Source of the DNA: Mustela lutreola
Lineage: Eukaryota; Chordata; Mammalia; Carnivora; Mustelidae
Reading direction: 5' to 3'
DNA: 64,000 nt
Assembly (NCBI RefSeq): GCF_030435805.1
Contig: NC_081291.1
Coordinates: forward strand, 14,283,001-14,347,000
The notes below the pieces were generated by a model, which was not told the DNA's origin, did not search any database, and saw only the letters and a program-made list of their open reading frames with translations. The position numbers and the translations under genes were made by a program. Shown piece after piece: positions 51,001-59,345 of this stretch; position 1 is the stretch's first letter; each line of letters begins with the position of its first letter.

Positions 51001-51697
51001 GCAGGAAGGTGACGCTGGGTCCCCCAGTGGAGCCAGGTGCCTGCATGCCAGGCTGGGGACCACCCTGGGCCTGGAGCAGGGCCAGCTGGTGGGTGCAGGT
51101 GTCCAGGTTGTCGGAGGAAGGGAACTGGGTCTCCTTGCTCACCATGACCGGCTGGGCCACGGGAGGCTTGACCTCTCCTGGAGGCTGGAACCGCACCTGC
51201 TGGGGGGCGTGGTAAGGGATGTCGCCCTCATCTACACTCACTTTCTTTTCCACGGTCTTGCCAGAATGGAGGAGTCGCCTGGTGTTGAAGCGTCGCCAGG
51301 CCTCCTGGATGGCCTTTGCTGCCTTCATCTGGGAGATGAGCTTCTGCCGGAGCCGGTAGCCCCTCCAGTTGGCTTGGATGAGGGTGGCCGCCCGGGACAG
51401 CATCATGTCCATCTCGTCCACCAGCACATTCTTGAAGGCCTGGCTCTCAACCACAGCCCGCAGACGTGGGATGTGACGAGGTACCGTCACATCCTTGTCA
51501 TGCTGTTGCAGAAGGGTCTCCCTGGACTCAACTGGCTCATGCTGAAGCTGCGGACTCAGTGTCCCTGCTTTGTCTTGGAGACTGGAGACAGACTGGGGCT
51601 GGTAGACGTTCTGCCTATCGGTTGACGACGGTAGCTGTGCTGCTTCCTGCATTGTCTTGGTTTCTGGGCGAGTCAGCTCTGTTTGCAGGGGTGGCAT
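39020..51697 (-). CDS. IQCN: IQ motif-containing protein N, giant repeat-bearing form
   Basis: A single open frame of about 4,225 codons from the first in-frame ATG (51695-51697) to TAG at 39020-39022. A second ATG at 51650-51652 is as likely, because an acceptor-like CAG ends just above 51678. In order: two IQ motifs near residues 95-145 (LIQANWRGYRLRQ, AIQEAWRRF); blocks of 13-residue repeats of type TKTPPQ (about 49.84-50.75 kb), LTKxxSQAH (48.88-49.40 kb) and LxxALSQGxL (48.14-48.50 kb); a unique Ser-rich part; the main array of 93 units (42797-46423); a PPGSVIxGV block (about 41.55-41.88 kb); a unique part; three IQ motifs (39.54-39.72 kb); a CPFC/CHMC pair; two last IQ motifs (39.09-39.22 kb). 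IQ motifs bind calmodulin, and IQCN is known in human and mouse as a sperm protein needed for male fertility. Human forms are about 1.2-1.4 thousand residues as I recall. Confidence 0.88.
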   Translation of the reverse strand: MPPLQTELTRPETKTMQEAAQLPSSTDRQNVYQPQSVSSLQDKAGTLSPQLQHEPVESRETLLQQHDKDVTVPRHIPRLRAVVESQAFKNVLVDEMDMMLSRAATLIQANWRGYRLRQKLISQMKAAKAIQEAWRRFNTRRLLHSGKTVEKKVSVDEGDIPYHAPQQVRFQPPGEVKPPVAQPVMVSKETQFPSSDNLDTCTHQLALLQAQGGPQPGMQAPGSTGGPSVTFLPHQTIAIRLPCPVNLDAKCHPCLMTRTVRNACLVHVEGDMVKTKQVTTRANKAGAPGPPPCGRYAQAVHGSLKNQTQGHVETEVLKAPPQTGPALVINKTAPQMYPVTTMTKTPPQPCAAPMVTIAKTPPQVYPAARMTKTPTQMNPAAAMTKTPPHPYPAVAMPKSPLQSCLAAMMSKTLPPPCSAPTVTITKAPPQTYPVAPMAKSPPQTCPVAPIAKASPQTSQPATTIKTPLQSGLGGMANKTPTQPCPVAPMSKTPTQMRPTASMTNASPQTRPAAMMAKISPQICLLASMIKPQTQTRPMATMGKAPPQTCPVPTMAKTPAQMRPAAPMTKTPLQTCPATAMAKTPSQMLPGTSVTKTPPQTRLAAMVTKTPAQFRSMAAILKTLCLPPSAAGNLKSSPPATVASGIPNASSRTCLNGPKAKAMVNAKQTAGMVRVSSHSYLAEGKVKYFNAPHLGAGTPKAPARPPLEAERMKAFSQKQVKMETVSSSNVAIEMSQASPWVKTAEDRNKPLLQTCPRADVVKVQSQVYVPMETAVVLPRAQLAPCPTKVPPQTHLETCLAKGLPQEQLATCRTTASSQEQLLAELTAALPQAHPGTCLSKTLSQAHPSTKLTPTQAQAHPGTCLSKALSQAHSPAKLTKTPSFAHLGTCLTKVQSRAHLASRVIKVQSKAHLSTELTKAQSQAQLVTETAKCLYTAQHSAELSGKTQSQPLLAGFKVSTQPCKHTGALGNLPRAKPEDRLTQIQPRSYVQGKGTQGPSQGPCETKSMLVPLAASAGHPTCNVESWGDSGATRAQSPMPGPATPCPEELAASQLASLCAELAAELGSQEDLRTLLTKALSQGQVRAALNQALSKKALGSTMAKALPQGKLGTALMKVLSWGELGLALSRTLSPGELRAELTKAKQGKLADVLSKALTEEEWAALSQALCQGELGAVLSQSLSQAALRTGVVLPKAASKTAGSRMSVIPAPVEVDCRGNPAAAWGSAVGPVRPQPSKVRVPQDGAWEGFFTGWPAGFLEEMGDGAMLGGSPCSPVVSVGASLASRVISAIHQHPLIAALDPSRGGGSDLHLNPAVSEENVRLPPRASELASDLNPVESDKGPSLPKPPHLQPPSSLWQPLIANGVGPSTSQQSVVAGGTAPSSHSPHAVSRVTPRLWVSSGEGRAASGARVGAAGRGSTAHSHQCAAAYGGSVCWCQYPGVNKVPSSMYRASTKARRQPSVLQEETMQKTQSPNHKRASVDTRERINKATPGVLRGASGSKVSLSQPQTLKTGDTTLGLLPNSMAPGHRWALKTQVEAGMFPASPGSRSARTLSRTAIPRQERTRTLGTSAGVRCAPEQGTGHILNEVASLAQSPDNDMAGSLSQGSTDYGPNVSNSQSSLPSGSSPSPSTMSVASLTAGDLVEEESWEASFDTVLSGEAVGSPQRPRGREKTKRGARGHRSPNPYPQPSAGSELIPILHHSSVSGRMTLSVHWGSDDQEERDESSGQSSMGLTETLPQKSYRMGLTKSLSLDNVVPTMYQQPSAASRLTSSLSQPLVVSKVAPNPGQPSVVSKVTTSPSELSMASKVIPSLTEPSVCSTVNLGLDQKSWTSQMNPSLAQPYMTGGVATNLVQPSVTGEVAPSLAQPSGTHGLAPNLAQTSMTSALAPSLTQPPVTGRVAPSLAQASVTSGVAPSLAWGSVTGGVAPSLAQASMTDGVAPSLARPSVTSGVASSLAQASLTGVVAPSLARASVTSGVTPSLARASVTGGVAPSLAQASMTSGVAPSLARPSVTGGVAPSLAQASMTSGVAPSLARPSVTGGVAPSLPQASMTGVVAPSLARLSVTSGVAPSIARASMTSGVASNLAQASVTGGVAPSLARLSVTSGVAPSLAQPPVTSVVAPSLDQASMTSGVVPSLARVSVTSGVAPSLAWPSVTGGVAPSLAQASMTGGISPSLAQASMTGGVAPSLAQASMTGGVAPSRAQTSMTGGVDPSLARPSVTIVVSPSLAQASMTGGVSPSLAQASMTGRVAPSRAQTSMTGGVVPSLARPSVTSVVSPSLAQASVTGGVSPSLAQASVTGGVSPSLAQASMTGGVAPSLAQASMTGGVSPSLAQASMTGRVAPSRAQTSMTGGVVPSLARPSVTSVVSPSLAQASVTGEVAPSLAQASMTGGVSPSLAQASVTGRVSPSLAQASMTGGVAPSLAQASMTGGVSPSLARTSVTIGVAPSLVQASMTSGVSPSLAQVSVTGGVAPSLAQASMTGRVSPSLAQVSVTGGVVPSLARPSVTSVVSPNLAQASMTGGVSPSLAQASVIGRVSPNLAQASMTGGVSPSLAQASVTRGVSPNLVQASMTGGVAPSLAQASMTGGVSPSLAQASVTGRVSPSLAQASMTGGVAPSLAQASMTGGVSPSLARTSVTIGVAPSLAQASMTSGVAPSLAQASMTGGVAPSLAQTSVTGGVAPGLAQASVTGGVVPSLPRSSVTSRVSPSLAQASMTHGVVPSLVQASMTGGLAPRLARPSVTNVVSPSLAQASMTGGVSPSLARTSVTSGVVPSLARSLVTSGVAPSLTQASVTGGVAPSLTQASVTGRVSPSLAQASVTGGVAPRLAQPSVSSGVTPSLAKPCVADAMTPSLTKPSMTDGEGPTIAQPSVTGGVTPSLAQAPVACAVAPSLHQPSVTSGEAPSLGQSSVACVVAPSLAPPSGPSVVVSSLGPPPMTSGVAPSLAQSFVANRGPLSLFQPSVIAGTNCAAGQSGWAPKVGSNLPSRVSAVAPILGHPSLVTEVPLSSSYSYAASSTSRDLSQSPVATSMAPCQDPVMVDGVAPNPQAHEFSQVSLTFHQPLRVSRGHPSITEHSALPLSAPNLFQASGASGEDSCLDQGTNPCPGSLFPGVPTGIGLGTMAAGMFPNMSRGTLAAGMFLSMSPGSLSPGTTGSVCQRSVAPGMGPNQFQEARGVDPRASLASGAGAPLIHEQASEVGPGFSRASVPNRLGTSPIKFSQADAGPSMSQVNVDLPISLNQQHPSVATIVAPGYEQAKDFNQEPVVDTASGLVPGSVPSRMTTAMAPGTVASGTAPSLAPGSVIRGVGQSLPPGSVINGVPPHLPPGFVVSGVPQNLPEGSVIYGISHSLPPGSVISGMGQGLPPDPVASAVAQNFPPVSVASGMPPSLIATSGAGGKGQSFVRPSFSLTVPNLISGSAAGGMVPGVSARPVTSSVVPAIDSGELNQGLILESTDNVAGLPSTVGNVAQSLPQGSMLIGITPRPYHGAPAREGSTAPFQGSHVTGLAQLHPQALEASSITRRVHRAPTVLQRATQLSHALEMMSFETTDDQVMRKPDNLSQAVSRASVSSAESMVLDATPWMPQNPPSADVSHSHSHSQQFFPDVQRPLLEMVPSQTKSLTSGMAPVPPQSLSFAKPSMAGNTTPTLLPRSATSWGAPSSHFVTASTASSVHRESVKAVGAPLARRASVAHIVPQSPSVTHVVPQGHPHKMGASPVASASPKLAQSRSRTFSVHPGSVVGVGTPTTSQKSGTTYKASQVLYPPTAGGVGSDGFQVDAVPRAHKKPAPEDLAQSSHKSLGSRKSYRSVHDYLVSDMLDSNVARVVPLYDVQEQVPRSSQESPGHAESTPPAVTPIIRTMDMAPNVAAPRLHPGFRRVSLGYESSPDGSRRPLFTPESTPGSWDFQSAVVPSGFRRVSLTPTVLQGPVDAGIAGGQAWNSAAVPSGAAGPTTSTVAPDSAWDLARASEPWDTVGREAAVDSKQSGEQVASLQAVEKVVTRAVVTIQACARGYLVRRTIRVWHQWAVIIQAAWRGYRVRRDLARLSQAATTIQATWRGFRARQIETQQQLVPGVWTKADDRTKSTSDHRCFQSCQPRICPFCQSLSPSLGSPPSVVMLVGSSPRTCHMCGHTLPTRVVHGMGRGSRVQASMPGGCDSPMASQSSQQSHLQNKAATTIQSAWRGFAVRRQLRQQQMAAKMLQANWRGHHTRVGLTPDALLGAAAWDNPEDMQWPGV
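42797..46423 (-). repeat. coding minisatellite, 93 units of 39 bp
   Basis: The span is 3,627 bp, exactly 93 x 39, so the 13-residue phase is kept throughout. The protein consensus is APSLAQASMTGGV with common variants at a few positions (A/S/V before PS, Q/R, A/P/T, M/V, G/S/R). The outer units (such as QPLVVSKVAPNPG) are more diverged than the centre, which is nearly homogeneous. Confidence 0.95.
48140..50755 (-). repeat. older 13-residue repeat blocks in IQCN
   Basis: About 22 units of TKTPPQxxPxAxM (49.84-50.75 kb; two units of 15), at least eight of TCLTKxxSQAHLx (48.88-49.40 kb) and about nine of LSxALSQGELGAx (48.14-48.50 kb). Each block has its own consensus but the same 13-residue spacing. 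Confidence 0.8.
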
Positions 51698-51759
51698 AGA
51701 GGGGGACAAAGAGGGGGATCGTACAGACGAGAGGGGTCCTGGCTGGAGCAAGCGCTCCT

Positions 51760-53056
51760 CGTTCCTGACGCCTCACAATCTTCCTCCTCACCTTTACAGG
51801 CCCCGCCCTCTCCCAGCCACCTGTCCCAGTGGCCTTCGGCACCTATGTCTCCCTCTTGATCCTGTGGCCACTTTGATGCTGGCAATAGTGCGCCTTCTCA
51901 GCTGAATGGCCAACCGCCTTCTTTTTGAATTTCCTATTTGGGAAATTTCCTATTTGTGTGTGAGTGAGTGCCTCTCCCCATTTACTGTGATCTCCTAGAG
52001 GGCAGGAACCAGGTCTGAGTCATTTCCTTGTCCCCAGCTCAGTCATAGGTCCTGGTTCTGGGCTGGGAACAGGTGCGTGCTGGGTGGGCGGCTAACTTCA
52101 TAAACGTGTGGCCGAGCTGGGTGGATAGAAGGATGAATGACTAGATAGTGAATGGATAAATCTGGCTAAAGGAATGCTAGATGGGTTGGAAAGATGGGTA
52201 AAGGGCTGTGTGGAAGACTAAGTAGGATGAGATCTGAGTCGATAAAGGAGTATGTGAATGGAGAGAGCTGAAGGAATTGGTGTAGAGATCAGTGAATGAT
52301 TGACGTGTGCTGGATGATCTGTGCATGACTGACGTGTGCTGGATGATCTGTGCATGGATGGGGGAGGACTGACGACGGGTACATCACTGGCAGATGGATG
52401 GGTAGAAGAACAAGGGAGTGACTGTGGTTTCTAGAAGCACCTCGGTTCAGGGGGAACTGGGATACTGCCAAACAGCCCTGATACGTCACCTGGAGCATAA
52501 TATGCTTGTTGGGCAGAAGCCCCACCCCTACCCCAACCCTCTTTCTGGCTGAAACAGCCGATTCCTTTCCCAGACATCTTCATACCTTGGAGGGCCATAG
52601 AGTTGGAGGAGGAGCAGGAGGAGAAGGTACAATCTCAGAGGCCAGCTTGCAAGAGGATGCAGCCTTCATTCAGCCCTTCATCCTATGCAACATGCAGCAA
52701 CACTGCCCTTGGCTGGCTCTGTCGTCAAGACCAACGGGAGAAGAGATGTTAAGACAGAAACAAAAACAAGGACAAAAAAACCCTAACATCTCAAAACAGA
52801 AACTAAAAACTTTTAAGTCCACCAAGGTGAATGTACAAAGAAGTTTACACTTGTGTTCTTTTGTACATAAAAGCAAAACAACTAGAAATAACCAAAAAGG
52901 TGATTGCTAGGGGACCCGTTGTAAGTGCTTAAAGGAGGATGTTCAAAGATGTTCACCACGGTACTGTTTATGAAGAGTTAAAGCTGAAAACAACTCAAAT
53001 GCACAGTGGTTTAAATTAAACAGAACATTCATACAGTGGTGTACTATCCAGCCATT
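51760..53056. other. IQCN 5' flank and spacer
   Basis: No coding sequence recognised. 52090-52400 is rich in imperfect GGATGA/GATGGAT text. Non-coding 5' exons of IQCN could lie here but cannot be placed. Confidence 0.35.
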
Positions 53057-53070
53057 AGAAATGGTGTACA

Positions 53071-53136
53071 GGGGCGCCTGGGTGGCTCAGTGGGTTAAAG
53101 CCACTGAGCTTTAAAAAAAAAAAAAAAGAAAAGAAA
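53071..53136 (+). mobile_element. head-only CAN-SINE insertion
   Basis: About 35 bp of the SINE head (GGGGCGCCTGGGTGGCTCAG...) followed almost directly by an A-rich tail. Flanked by AGAAATGGTGTACA (53057-53070) and AGAAATGGTGTCCA (53137-53150), a 14-bp target duplication with one difference. Confidence 0.85.
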
Positions 53137-53652
53137 AGAAATGGTGTCCAGATCCACAAAAATGGCTAAAATTGAAAAGTGGACACATCATGGCCACCTG
53201 GGGAAATTGTCACTATCTTAGAGACAGCTTGTTAATTCCACCCTGATATTTACATTCAAGAGGTACAAGTGTTGGTACTCACCCCAAACCAGAAACCATC
53301 CAAATGCCCACTGACGGAAGATCTAAATTCAACCACATCAGTGACTGACGTGCTAATAGACTAAACACTTCAAGACAAAGATGATCAAAATAGATTTGCT
53401 TTCAAAGACCCATGTGCTGCCTCCTTTCACGATAAGTGTTCTAGCTTAACCTACGTGATGGCCTGAATGTCCTGCCCTGCCTCATCTTCACCCCAAATCC
53501 CAAATGGGCTGGGCTCATTCAGAACAAGCATCAGTGTGAACTGAATCGTAACAGCAAGTGGGCCTGAGGCTGGTTCTCCTGGAGGTAGGCAGTCATTGTC
53601 CCCATTTCACAGAGGAGGAACCTGAGGCCCAGAGAAGCCACATATCATATTT

Positions 53653-53843
53653 CTTACTTTTTTTTAAGATTTTATTTATTTGACAGAGATCACAAGTAGG
53701 CAGAGCAGCAGGCAGAGAGAGAGGAGAAAAGCAGGTTCCTCACTGAGCAGAGAGGCTAATGCGGGACTTGATCCCAGAGCCCTGGGATCATCACCTGAGC
53801 TGAAGGAAGAGGCTTTAACCCTCTGAGCCACCCAGATGCCCCT
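53653..53843 (-). mobile_element. CAN-SINE, antisense
   Basis: Poly-T, AAGATTTTATTTATTTGACAG to CTCTGAGCCACCCAGATGCCCC. Confidence 0.9.
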
Positions 53844-53997
53844 ATTTCTTTAAGTTATTTCTGATTTGTCTCCCCCATTGAACTATGGTAGGACATGGGT
53901 AGGGATGTCCGTCTCTTTTGTTTGCTGTTGAATCTCCAGTGCCTAGAACAGTACACACAATAGATGTTCAATAGATGTTTATTGGTAGATGCATGGG

Positions 53998-54062
53998 TGA
54001 ATGGATGAGTGGACGGATGGACATACGGATGGATAGATGGATGAGTGGACAGGTGGATGGAT
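53998..54062 (+). repeat. imperfect (GGAT)n tract
   Basis: GAATGGATGAGTGGACGGAT and similar tetranucleotide text. Confidence 0.7.
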
Positions 54063-54176
54063 GTCTGGCTGGATGAGTACCATCCGAGCTTCAGATCTTA
54101 GAGAGAACAGCTTCAGGATCTGAAGTGGCCTATCCCAGACTCTGCGGTTTCACCAACCACATGATTCAGCCCTTTA

Positions 54177-54367
54177 TTTTTTTTTAAGATTTTATTTATT
54201 TGACAGACAGTGATCACAGGTAGGCAGAGAGAAAGGCAGAGAGAGAGGAAAGGAAGCAGGCTCCCTGCTGAGCAGAGAGCCCCATGTGGGGCTCGATCCC
54301 AGGACCCTGGGATCATGACCTGAGCCGAAGACAGAGGCTTTAACCCACTGAGCCACCCAGGCGCCCC
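54177..54367 (-). mobile_element. CAN-SINE, antisense, young
   Basis: Complete and well preserved. A perfect 14-bp target duplication GATTCAGCCCTTTA lies at 54163-54176 and 54368-54381. Confidence 0.95.
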
Positions 54368-54381
54368 GATTCAGCCCTTTA

Positions 54382-55099
54382 AACGAACTCAACCAGAATG
54401 AGCGAACAGACAGACAGCAGAGTGAGAGGAATGTGATTACAGGGGACAGGAAAAAGGAATAGGGGCCCCCAGACATGTAAGCCAAGTGGCTGGCTTGGCA
54501 ATTTTGAGTAAAGCCCTCTGAGTCTCAGTTTCCTTGTCACACAAGCTAAGACCACTTTCCCAGCCTCCCAAGGAAACATCCTCGGCTCCCCAGGCTGGGA
54601 TCCCAGATGGACAAACACACCATCAGGTTTTGGGGATCCCCAAATGCCCCTGCTCTGAGGGGCTGAGAAGCTGACCCACTTCTTGAAGTGGCCTGGAGGT
54701 CCCCAAAAGGCTCTGAGGATGCTGGGGGCCAGAGGAGAACAACCCAGTCTCCATGTACCCCCCCACCAAACCCTCCACCAGCCCCACTCACCTGCCCCTG
54801 AAGCTGAACCCACCAGCCCGAATGGCCAGCCTTGGGGCCCTGGTGCCACAATGGCTTTGTGACTCACAGCCAAGTTCCAGCCAATCCCTATCAGCTCCTG
54901 GGGGAAGGGGGTTCTAGAAGGCTGACCCAACATGGGGGGCAGGGCCTAGATCAGCGCTGACAGTCATGGCAGTTGCTTCCTACTACCTGCCTGTCCTGAA
55001 TGGAAAATTAGGGCTCTGAGCAGAGAGGGGGCCCCAAATTCTTCCCCTATATGTGTCTCAAGGTATTTGTTGAACACCTCACTTTTTGTTTTTGTCTTT
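54382..55099. other. spacer
   Basis: Single-copy sequence without recognised exons or repeats. Confidence 0.35.
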
Positions 55100-55210
55100 T
55101 TTTTTAAGATTTTTCTTTTAAGTAATCTCTCCGCTCAACGTGGGACTCGAACTTACAGCTGCGTAATGCAGAGTCATGTGCTCTGCCGACCGAACCTGCT
55201 GGGTGTCTCT
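55100..55210 (-). mobile_element. old CAN-SINE fragment, antisense
   Basis: Poly-T, AAGATTTTTCTTTTAAGTAATC to CCGACCGAACCTGCTGGGTG; an early tRNA-like subfamily. Confidence 0.65.
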
Positions 55211-55537
55211 GAACACCTAACTTGGTAGTGGGACCTTATCTGGGCCTGGGGACACACACAACTCAAATAATTTGGGGGTGTGAAATGGCTAGGCAGGAAT
55301 CAAAGAAGGGGTAGATGGGCTGGGTTCCATAGGAGGAGAAGGAGAATCATAGGAGAGCTAGGGGAGGGACATCCCGGGTGGAGGACACAGCACGGGCAAA
55401 GGGCCCAAGGTGAGAGGAAGTTGGGCACGATTAGGGAATGTGGAGGCTGGTGTGGTTGGAGGCAAGGGACAAGAGGGCCAGGAGGCAGAGTACTGAATCG
55501 GTGGGACCTCAGAGAGGTCCCAAGAGCTTGGGTTTTG

Positions 55538-55722
55538 TGGCTCCTGGGTGGCTCTGTCATTAAGCACCTGCCTTGGGCTCAGGTCATGATCCCAGCCACA
55601 GTCCTGGGATCGAGCCCCGCATCGGGCCCCCTGCACGGTGAGCCTGCTTCTCCCTCTTCCTCTGCCTGCCACTCCCCCTGCTGTGTTTTCTAAATAAAAA
55701 TCTAAAAAAAAAAAAAAAAAAA
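55538..55722 (+). mobile_element. CAN-SINE
   Basis: GTGGCTCCTGGGTGGCTCTGTC to TAAATAAAAATCTAAAAA and poly-A. Confidence 0.87.
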
Positions 55723-56671
55723 AGTGTGGGTTTTGTTAAGAAGGCACTGGCAGAGCCACGAGAGGGTCCAGAGAAAAAGACGCATAGTTTGTACTCTGAT
55801 TCGCATCCTAGAAGTCTGGCCCTGAGGATGGGGGCTCCTTAGGGTAGGGCTGGGCCCAAAGTCCCTTGGGATCCCGATATGGGCCTGGCAACAGTAGGTA
55901 TCAACTCTGAGCCACAGTCCTTAAGGGGAAAGTGAAGCCACCATTCCCATCCACCACCTGGGGCTGGGCTGATGCCTGAGGTGAATCACTGCTGGCCAGG
56001 ATGGAGCTGACACACTTCTTGGCCTCAGTTCAGCAGGGTCCTGCCAAAGCCACACCACCTGGCCCGCAGCCTTAGCCTCGCTTCCCTGGGGAGCCACTGG
56101 GTGGCACCAGAGCAAGAGGCCGGCAAGCAGAGACACCCAGCCTCATGGGGCAGAGATCCCCTCATCTTCTCCATGCTGTGGCTGTAGCTCTGGGCAAAAT
56201 CAGAGACATGACAGTTGGACAGAACTTATGTCCTTGGTTTCAGCAACGACCAGGACAGCTCCCATCCATGCCCTCCTTGAGCTAAACACAAATCCAGAGT
56301 GGGTCAGGGCAATAATGGTGGAACCACAGGGTACTACTGGAACTCAATAAGACCCAGCCCTGGGGGTTACTGGGGACCAGGAGGGCAAAAGCACCTGAGT
56401 TTGAAGGAAGATCAGCTGGGTAGTTGAGAGAAGAAGTGTTATCAGGGTTGTAGCCATGCAAAGTCCCTGAGGCCAAAGGGGAAGGAAGGAGAGTTTGGGT
56501 AGGGAGGTGCCTGGAGCGACAATGATCTTTCCAGGGCCAGATGCACCCAAGGACTTTTTTCCATAAAGGTTTCAAGTAGGGAGTCATATCTGTGGTTTCC
56601 AAAAAGCCCCATGTCACATGCTAGTGAAAACATAGGGCCTCCACTTAGACCCAAGTCTCCTGGTCTTTTTT
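55723..56671. other. spacer
   Basis: No exon or repeat recognised. Confidence 0.3.
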
Positions 56672-56881
56672 TCTTTCTTTCTTTCTGAAGATTGATTTAT
56701 TTGAGAGGAAGCGCGTGTGAGAGTTAGCACAAGTGGGAGGGACAGGGGGAGAGGGAGAGAGACTCCCAAGCAAACTCTGAGTCCAGAGCCCAGTGTGGGG
56801 TTCCATCTCCCAGCCCTGAGATCATGACCTGAGCCGAAACCCAGCTGGATGCCTAACCAACTGAGCCACCCAGGCGTCCTG
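56672..56881 (-). mobile_element. CAN-SINE, antisense
   Basis: (CTTT)n, GAAGATTGATTTATTTGAGAG to AACTGAGCCACCCAGGCGTCC. Confidence 0.88.
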
Positions 56882-57255
56882 GTAAATATCTTTTCTATAC
56901 TTATGAGTGGTGGCTGGGGACCAGCAGATAGCTTCAGGATAGGGGCTGGTCCCCAGAAAGACAGAGGCATTAGAGGGTTGGAGGTTTCAGCCACACCTCC
57001 CAGACCTCCTGAGTGAGAAGAGGGACTGGAGATTGAACCAATCACCAAAGGCCAGTGAGTTAACCAATCACACCTATGGAATGAAACCAGCTAGGGTCGG
57101 AGAGCTTCTCAGTTAATGAAAACATGGACAGACTGGGAGCGTGGCCCACCCACACGGGGCATGGAAGTCCAGTGCCCCTTCCACTGTACCTTGCCCTCCC
57201 TCTGTCTCCTCCACCTAACTGTACCTGAGTTGTAGCCTTTATAAGCCAGTAATAT

Positions 57256-57421
57256 GGGCACCTGGGTGGCTCAGTTGGTTAAGCGTCTGCCTTCAGCTCA
57301 GATCCCCATCGGGCTCTCTGCTCAGCGGGCAGACTACTACTCCCTCTCTCTCTGCCCCTTCCCACCACTCATGCTCTCTTTCCCTGTCTCAAATAAATAA
57401 ATTAATTAGATCTTGAAAGTA
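57256..57421 (+). mobile_element. CAN-SINE with small internal loss
   Basis: GGGCACCTGGGTGGCTCAGTTG to CAAATAAATAAATTAATTAGATC. Confidence 0.85.
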
Positions 57422-59319
57422 AATAAATAAACCAATAATAGTAAATAAAACACTTTCCTAGTTTCTGTGAGCGGTTCTAAATTATCAAGACTGGCGTGGG
57501 GGGTGAGGAAATCCTTGGTTTAGGGCTTACTGTCCCAAAATCCAGGTGGCAGCCAGAGACTTCCAAATGGCATTGAAGTGGGGGTGGTGTTGTGGGACTA
57601 AGAACCCCCTGCCTGTAGGGTCTGTGCAAACTCCAGGTAGTGTCAGAACTGAATTATAGGACACCTGGGTGATGTCTAGAATTCAGAACCGGTGACTGTG
57701 GAGAAATCGCCCCCCCACAACACAGTTGGCATCAGGATTATGAATAAAACGGTTTGGGGGGCCTGATGCAGATCTTCCGACCTCCTGGGCCTCTCCCCTT
57801 CTCTGTAGGTTGGGGGTGCACGGAGAGCCCTTCAGTATCATTATTACTCATTCACCGAACTGTTGTGGGAGCTGCTGTTACCTGGACATGAACTTACCCA
57901 TTTCATAGCATAGGAGGTAGAGGGGGGAGAGGGGAGAGGGCTGGGTTGAGGTTACACAGGGGCAAATTGGCACCCAAGCTGAGACTCAGGCTCCTAAAGA
58001 GTGAAGCTGTGGTCCCAAAGCCTGGTTCAGGGTCTCCTGTGTCAAGACACCCTCACCTCAGCTTTGGCGGGGCACTGCTGGGTCCCTCCCAGTGTGAGGG
58101 CGGTGCAAGGTGAGGTCATGCTGTCAAAAACCAAACCCCAAAGCAGCTCTCGAAGCCTTGAAAAATAGGCAGCCAGGGTGATCAGGAAGAAGAGGAAACA
58201 GGTAGATGGCGAGGCCCCACCCTTTCAATGGCAAGAGGGTCTGTGGGCATGTTCCTTCTTTGCACCTGTGCCCCCATCTGTAAAACAGGCACAATTCACC
58301 TGCCTTAACAGGGCTGGGTATACAGGCACAATTCACCTGCCTTCCTTAACAGGGCTGGGTATACAGCTGATGCTCAACACATGCGCACCAGATCGACTTG
58401 CCCCATGTCCTTGACCACTGATGCTTAGGTCCCTCCTGGCACCACGTGAGACAGAGACCCAAGGCCTGGGGTCTTTTGCCTACAAAACTGCAAGGGTCAG
58501 GGTAGGCAGGGGATGAAGGCAGCCCAGAGGTCAAGGCTCTGGAGGTGAACAGCCCAAGGTCCAGATATTCCTGCAAACTCCTAAAAATTTCAGGCTCTGT
58601 GACCTCTCATCACTCAACCTCTCTGAACAGGAGTTTCCTCAAAATGGGATACTAGGATGTTGGGAAGGGAGAGGTCTTCTGGGAGTACTTGGGAAATCCT
58701 GATTCCGAGTGAATGCCTAGGGAAGTACCACGGAGCGTAGCTACACCACCCCTACTGGAGGAAGCCTGCTCCAGTCCGACCCCACCTGCGCCACGTTCCT
58801 CTGGCCCTGAGACTCAGCAACCCCCATCCGCCCGACAATAATAGAAGCTTACGCTGAGCACCAACTACAGGCCAAGCGCGGCTCTGGAACAAACTGTTAA
58901 TCCTCCAACTTTCCGGAGCAAGCTTACAACTGTTCTGCCCATTTTAGACAGGGTAAGTGATGCCCAGAGGTTCAAGTTACTGCCTTTTCCTACCCGCCTG
59001 GGGCTGGGCTGTGCTCTTTCCATCTTGTAGTCCATCTGTCCTAAAGGGGACACGCGTGGGCTCGCTAGTCCCAAATGCTGGTTGGAGATCGTAGTATCCC
59101 TCACCTAACCTGGACACCGGTGGGCCCCAAGCCCGGGAGCACCTAGATGGCGCTCGTTGAGCGCCAGATGTTCGGGGCCCCTCCCGTACTCCCGCTCTCC
59201 TCCTCCGAGCACAGGCAGAGGGAGGAGGGGAAAGGAGGCAAGGGAGGGGGGAGGGGAGCGTGTGAGCCAGGCCCTGCCCAGCCCATCAGGCCCCGGCGGG
59301 GGAAGAAGGAGGCAGAGAG
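57422..59319. other. spacer downstream of JUND
   Basis: No coding exon recognised. A perfect short direct repeat (CAGGCACAATTCACCTGCCT, about 58287 and 58323) and G/C-rich single-copy sequence are present. Confidence 0.35.
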
Positions 59320-59339
59320 CCGAGCTGGCGTAACGAGAC

Positions 59340-59345
59340 TTTACT
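59340..59345 (-). promoter_or_regulatory. candidate JUND polyadenylation signal (AGTAAA)
   Basis: TTTACT on the plus strand gives AGTAAA, a common variant signal, about 700 bp past the JUND stop, which fits a transcript of about 1.9 kb. Confidence 0.5.

Noticed and set aside
54379-54933. 184-codon minus-strand frame between IQCN and JUND
   Set aside because: It runs through single-copy spacer and beside a SINE, shows no domain, signal peptide or splice logic, and ends in repeat-flank sequence.
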